This document shows positions 59,516 to 64,000 of a stretch of DNA of 64,000 bases, piece by piece. The position numbers and the translations under genes are program-made. This DNA comes from Anthostomella pinea. Its lineage: Eukaryota > Ascomycota > Sordariomycetes > Xylariales > Xylariaceae. The stretch is from assembly GCA_963556695.1 (NCBI GenBank), contig CAUWAG010000003.1, positions 7,750,001-7,814,000 of the forward strand, read 5' to 3'. The notes under the pieces were generated by a model that worked only from the letters and a program-made list of their open reading frames with translations, searched no databases and had not been told where the DNA came from. The first letter of the stretch is position 1. Each line of letters begins with the position of its first letter.

Positions 59516-60319
59516 ATGGCGATGGATCGTAACTTCGCCAACGGGTCCATTAACAGCAGACGACGAAGCCATCCTTTATAATCATTGCCGAACAGCTATA
59601 CCACGACATCATACTGCTTTTCATGAGGACGCCCGGCCCCTTTTTGGAACACTTGCCCTTTTGGGACAATTAGTCATCGTCGGTGCTGTTCGGTGCTTGT
59701 CGGCAAGCCGAATGTCTCGACTCGAGGATCGCGTCTTTCATCGGCCCGTCCACTCGGCGCGAGGCCGCGTCCGCGGAAGCGAAACTGAATCCCTGGGTTA
59801 CATTGCATTCTGTATCCTGGTATGATCATCGGTAAGTCGCACAGATCCAGTCACATTGGGGTTGGCGTGGGGATGGGGCCGCAGACGATTTCGACGCCCT
59901 TTTGTCGCAACGGGCTGACGGGATCGGCCGAGTAACTTACATGTAGGTATCCAGTTCCACATGATGTGCAGTCGCCCACTCCATCGCATGCCTGCCGTCT
60001 CGGACTCTCGGCCAGCCCATAGATCGAAGACCTCGGGACCGAATGGAAATGAAGTATACTCCATCCAGATCAGTCACGTCGGTGTGAGAATGCGGCCCCC
60101 TTCCGGTCAGGGGGCTGGATTAATCAGGCTGTTAAAGCCGCCGTGGAGATAACGTCTGTTCAAGCCGCGAACAGTTACTCACCATTAGTAAGCCGTCGAT
60201 AGTCCATTTGAGGCAATGCCTACATGCCGGCCGTTGCGGTTTCGGTGGAACTTACAGACAGAGTCGTGTTAAAGTTAACTTATGGCTGTGGTTCAAGGAA
60301 CATAGCCCAGACGGCATTT
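59516..60319. other. Gap with no supported gene
   Basis: Between the monooxygenase and the SINE. No domain, RNA or repeat recognised. Confidence 0.4.
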
Positions 60320-60333
60320 CACTACTACCTTCT

Positions 60334-60900
60334 GGCCGTATGGCGCAATGGTCAAATGCGCCTGGTTGTGTTCTCGTTTGTGCGGTGGGCGACGAGAACA
60401 AGTGGGTTCGAATCCTGCTATGGCCCCCTTTCTGACCCGGCTTGTGCGAGTCGATAACCAGCACACGACAGTGGAGAGGCCCCATTTTATCGCAGAGCCC
60501 GATAGCCAAGCAGCTTGTCTCCACAATACCCACTCCTGCGAGGTTTTCCCCCTTGTGGTTTCCCTCGCCAGCAGATAACAAACACCTACTCCACCCACCA
60601 ATGCGACATATATCGAACGGCTACTGGAACGATATGTACACCAGAGAACTGAGGTTCACTGGGTCGCTTTGTCACTAGATAGGAGGTTTTTCTGACGGAA
60701 TCGTGCTTGGGTATTGACTAAAACCATCTGAACACTCCAGATTGGTACCGCTACAGCGAGGATAGGCTCGTGCGCGGATCTGAATGTATCTAATTTGACA
60801 CCTCTACAACCTTGCGATGCAATGGCTCTGGGAGGCGTGGTTTGCACTACTGAGGAGCTACCCCCCACGTTAAATACAAAAACAAAACAAAAAACAAAAA
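60334..60900 (+). mobile_element. tRNA-derived SINE with LINE-like 3' end, 14-bp TSD
   Basis: 567-bp insertion between perfect 14-bp copies of CACTACTACCTTCT (60320-60333, 60901-60914). The head (60334-60426) is tRNA-like: acceptor GGCCGTA pairs with TATGGCC, A-box TGGCGCAATGG, B-box GGGTTCGAATCC. The anticodon arm is abnormal (an 8-bp hairpin GTTCTCGT/ACGAGAAC with a 14-nt loop). An unrelated body follows. The last ~85 bp (60793-60877) match the 3' end of the LINE at 25295-25379 at over 90%, then an (AAAAC)n-type tail. This is the standard SINE layout of Pol III head and LINE-borrowed tail. Confidence 0.88.
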
Positions 60901-60914
60901 CACTACTACCTTCT

Positions 60915-61430
60915 ACGGGTCACGGACGATATGAGAGGAGATATGGTCTTACTTGGCTCGTTCCTTCCACGGGGCCTATGAAGTATTACATGCTCTCTTT
61001 CATGGCTACACAATTCTTCGTCAGCTGATCGAAATACGGCGGACAGCTCAAACCAATTGTCGGATAATTCTGGCAGAAGCCGATGTGTCGCAGTGCATGG
61101 TATTGTCCCACATCCTGTGGCGGCAAGCAAACATCGGTTAAGATATCCTCATCGCCGGTGAGTCATCGGTCAAGTATCTACATGTACTTAGACATGTAAC
61201 TGCTTTATTCGGGCTCGGTTGATCAATTTGAGTAGTTCTGAAAACGGTTAGCAATACTCGACACATGTATGTATTGCAATGTCAAGGTACTCTCAGAATC
61301 GGTCCACAGGCAAACGCAGGTAGCCACTGCCGGAGGAAGGCCCGACGCCGCAACGCGTGTGTTTGCTCTTTCCATCACCACAACGAAGCAGGCAGGAGTC
61401 ATAAACGAACGTAATTTCGAAATTTCTATA
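60915..61430. other. Gap upstream of tRNA-Glu
   Basis: No gene or repeat recognised. Confidence 0.4.
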
Positions 61431-61513
61431 TCCGGATTGGTGTAGTGGTTAACATATGAGATTCTCATCAACTGAGCACTCTCGGGCCCGGGGTTCGATT
61501 CCCCGATTCGGAA
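61431..61513 (+). tRNA. tRNA-Glu (CTC) with an 11-nt intron
   Basis: Acceptor TCCGGAT pairs with ATTCGGA, discriminator A. D-arm GTGTAGTGGTTAACAT; anticodon stem TGAGA/TCTCG (one T-G pair). The loop TTCTCA has anticodon CTC followed by intron TCAACTGAGCA one base after the anticodon, the canonical place. T-arm CGGGG-TTCGATT-CCCCG is perfect. A T-run near 61520 would end Pol III transcription. Confidence 0.9.
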
Positions 61514-61706
61514 GTCGTGTTTCCTTTTTCCTTTCTCAATCCCCCCCCCTTTCCTTCTTTTTGATCTTTTCGACTCTATGTCAACCCATTGAGGTTGAAG
61601 CTACCTTATCTTATCTGCTCAGCGCAAGTGTATATACCTTAGGTAATCTTTCGTGGGTGGACAAGACTGTTTATTCCTGCTACTACAGATCCTGCAAACG
61701 GGACCT

Positions 61707-61904
61707 TGTGAGATTTCAAAGTGTTCTATTAAGGAGAGGAATTCTAGCTACTCTGGAGCGGCCAGAGTGGCCCTATATATATCCAAGATACTAAAGGAAA
61801 GGATACGGGGCCTTATATTGGCCACGTATGTGACAGAGTTACGAATGGGGATGGTGATCCTGAAGGATGACTATGGATGGGCTAACATAGCCCAGAATCC
61901 AACA
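61707..61904 (-). mobile_element. Solo LTR of the 33.8 kb Copia family, TSD GACCT
   Basis: 198 bp, about 95% identical by eye to 33804-34001, with perfect 5-bp duplication GACCT (61702-61706, 61905-61909). It lies about 190 bp downstream of the tRNA-Glu gene. Confidence 0.95.
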
Positions 61905-61909
61905 GACCT

Positions 61910-62307
61910 CCGTTTCTGTACATTGGTGGGCTTCAGGCAAACGGTGACTTGGTAGGTTGTTAGCCGCGCCCATGTCTGTTTTCTAACATCGATTCATTTT
62001 CTCATTCAATATGGCCAAATTCATGAATAGAACAATGTATTGATTATGCGCATGGACGCGTTCTGATGGATTCCACAGAAAGCGCAATTGAATCTTGTTT
62101 AACGAGGCGGAGGCGGGACAACGGAGCACAATGGCAAAGACGAAAACGTTTTCGCCGGCCTTTCACGAATCTGCATCATCATGACAAAGAGCAGTCTGTC
62201 AGACAGCTCTCCCCTAAGAAATCGAATTCTAATACTGGGAAGCATCGCTCGACCGAGCAAGAGCTCGCGAGCATTTGGCACCATACTACCGCCGCCTGCA
62301 AGCAACT
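61910..62307. other. Promoter-side gap of the kinase-like gene
   Basis: No feature recognised. Confidence 0.35.
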
Positions 62308-63845
62308 ATGTCCGCCAAGGAGAACCTTGAGGCGATACGTAAACAAATACAGCTGTACTTCGACCAGGACAATCTAAAGCGCTTCACCCTTGAGAAACCC
62401 GTTGATTCCGGAGCCTTTGCGCAAACGTGAATTGTCAAGTTCATACCTCGAATTGAGGCGCCGACGCCCCAGCCGGGGCCGCTGCTCCGCCTACCAAAAA
62501 GAACAAGGTCGAGCCAACGGCACAACGCTTGATTCTCAAAACTGACAAGGGCTTCGCAAAGGAGGCGACGAGCCCCCCCGATACCGACTGGGTGAACGAG
62601 AAGCGGTGGCTGGGGGTGCGTGGTTGACTTCCTGTCCTGAAGAAAGGGGCTTGCGGCTGGAACTGACAGCTTGGTAGGCCTTGAGACTCGCGAAGCATGT
62701 CGTATATCTGGTGGTGCCAGCCGGCGACCCCTTTGCCGCCATCTTTGAAGCTGCTCCGTCGTGGCGCAGGGACAGAGAGGACTGGCTGTTTTTGGAGTTT
62801 GGCGAGAATGGGACGCTTCTCGATTTCTGCATTCGGTGCAGTGGGCAGAAGATGAAGACGCTGCCTAACAGGATGTTGTGGAGGTTATTGATGTGTTGTA
62901 AGTCTGCCCTTTAACCTGGGCAACACAGTCCTTTAATTAGATCGTAGGGCTCGCTAACACGATATTTGAAGTGGTACGCATGTGCATTGCCATGGCTTGG
63001 CCACCGCCGATACCAGCTGGAACTACAAATCCGCAGCATATATTAGAAGTTGCGGGGGCACCACCACCAGGCCTACTTGTGCACAATGATGTTCATTCTG
63101 GCAATGGTGCGCGTTCTCTTTATTTGTTGACATAATCCAGAATTGTGTTAACGTGAACAGTTATGTTCGGATCACTAGTGCCAGGAGAGGTCGAGCATGA
63201 CTTGACCCCCGTGGTGAAGCTTATCGACTTCGGCAATTCGCAGGAGCATATAGATTCCATGTACGTACCACGGTGGCGACCTCAAGCTGAGAAGGCGGGA
63301 AGCACTGACTTGTAAAACAGTGAAGAATTACCTGGAGTGAAGCAGAACCTGTTCGACGTTATTGGAAGGGTAACTAGGATCCCCCCAAAGTCCGATCCCA
63401 TCGTCTTGCGCGTCTAACGCGATCTCAGACAATGCTCGACTTCATCACCTTGGACATCAGCGTCTCACTCGCGATCGAACCCGGCGTAGTCAGCAGGTAC
63501 TCCCCACCACCAGTCAAGTTCCAAGTCCCCGGTGGCCCGGAACTCACGACCTACGGAAACAACCTGACTCCGGATGATGCGTCCAAGCCAGACCCGTACC
63601 CATCGCTCGACGCAGATCTGCGGAGTATCGTCTTGCGATGTCTGGCCGAAGACGGGAATGATCGGCCTACGGATCTGGCGGCCCTGGCTACCGAGACGAT
63701 AAACGCGGTCACACAGAGGGACGTGGCGTTCTACGGCAACGCTGTGGAGAGGGAGATGATAATATCAGGGACATACTCCAGCGTCATATGTTCGACGCGA
63801 GGGTTACATAGCCTGATCCATGGACCCCAGAGGCGTCTGCAGTAG
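62308..63845 (+). pseudogene. Protein-kinase-like gene, damaged in the N-lobe
   Basis: MSAKENLEAIRKQIQLYFDQ at 62308 leads into a glycine-loop-like VDSGAFAQT, then TGA (62428-62430) where Trp is expected before IVKF. A 1-nt frame change near 62470 leads to QRLILKTDKGFAKEA (the Lys-bearing strand), DTDWVNEKRWLG, and after an intron KHVVYLVVPAGDPF...DWLFLEFGENGTL. The catalytic loop LVHNDVHSGN (His-x-Asp...Asn) and metal site VVKLIDFGNSQE are intact, split by an intron after HSGN. Later exons give the C-lobe: LDFITLDISVSLAI, DADLRSIVLRCLAEDGNDRPTDL. At least five introns. The family is a fungal kinase-like group of unknown substrate. The two lesions suggest a pseudogene or sequence errors. Confidence 0.7.
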
Positions 63846-64000
63846 GAAGGAAGGAGTGAACTAAGACCTTGCATGACGTGCATGCGGCCAGGGCCACAAG
63901 TCAAGTATATAATGTCCATAGACACATCCTCATGTAGTTATAGAATACTGGAACTTGTACAGAGTGCTTCGAGTTGAAAGTCTCTAGTTACATATTAAAG
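63846..64000. other. 3' flank to window end
   Basis: No feature seen. Confidence 0.35.

Noticed and set aside
62099..62305. Minus-strand frames opposite the kinase-like gene promoter
   Set aside because: No domain support, and they overlap the leader of the plus-strand gene.

Overview
The window looks like nuclear DNA of a filamentous ascomycete (Pezizomycotina, possibly Sordariomycetes). The genes are split by short GT-AG introns of roughly 50-190 bp. The recognisable products are typical of these fungi: dipeptidyl-peptidase V, Eaf6, a PWI/SR splicing protein, protein O-mannosyltransferase, intracellular GH13 amylase and a DUF1996 protein. AT-rich islands and transposon genes full of C-to-T/G-to-A type stops suggest repeat-induced point mutation (RIP). 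This assignment is inferred from gene families and architecture, with no database search.

Layout. 1-6.4 kb: the tail of an unknown gene, a frameshifted DPP-V gene, EAF6 and a PWI/SR splicing-factor gene, the last three on the minus strand. 6.4-9.25 kb: a repeat patch and a nested transposon island (a RIP-like DNA element with terminal inverted repeats, holding two solo-LTR-like insertions and one small TIR element). 9.3-32.2 kb: mostly single-copy genes (isochorismatase-like hydrolase, a small coiled-coil protein, FAHD1-type hydrolase, a GH18 chitinase pseudogene, prenylcysteine oxidase-like protein, PMT4-type mannosyltransferase, an orphan gene followed by a 5'-truncated Tad-like LINE, RidA/Mmf1, an amylase with one in-frame stop, and a DUF1996 secreted protein). 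A 420-bp Mutator-like MITE with a 9-bp target duplication sits at 12.6-13.0 kb.

33.4-54.3 kb is a transposon block. A small cysteine-rich secreted protein gene has a 5,367-bp Ty1/Copia element inserted exactly in its last codons; the LTR supplies an equivalent Cys-stop end. Next come two nearly identical copies of a second, heavily inactivated Copia element in inverted orientation (40243-46084 minus, 48192-54290 plus) around an AT-rich spacer. 54.3-56 kb is more AT-rich DNA with an inverted LTR-like pair.

56-64 kb: sparse genes. A FAD monooxygenase with one nonsense codon, a 567-bp tRNA-headed SINE whose 3' end matches that of the LINE at 25 kb, an intron-bearing tRNA-Glu(CTC), a solo LTR of the first Copia family, and a damaged protein-kinase-like gene. 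The main themes are transposon insertion at the 3' ends of small genes, a SINE/LINE pair sharing 3' sequence, and isolated nonsense transitions in several host genes near the repeats.
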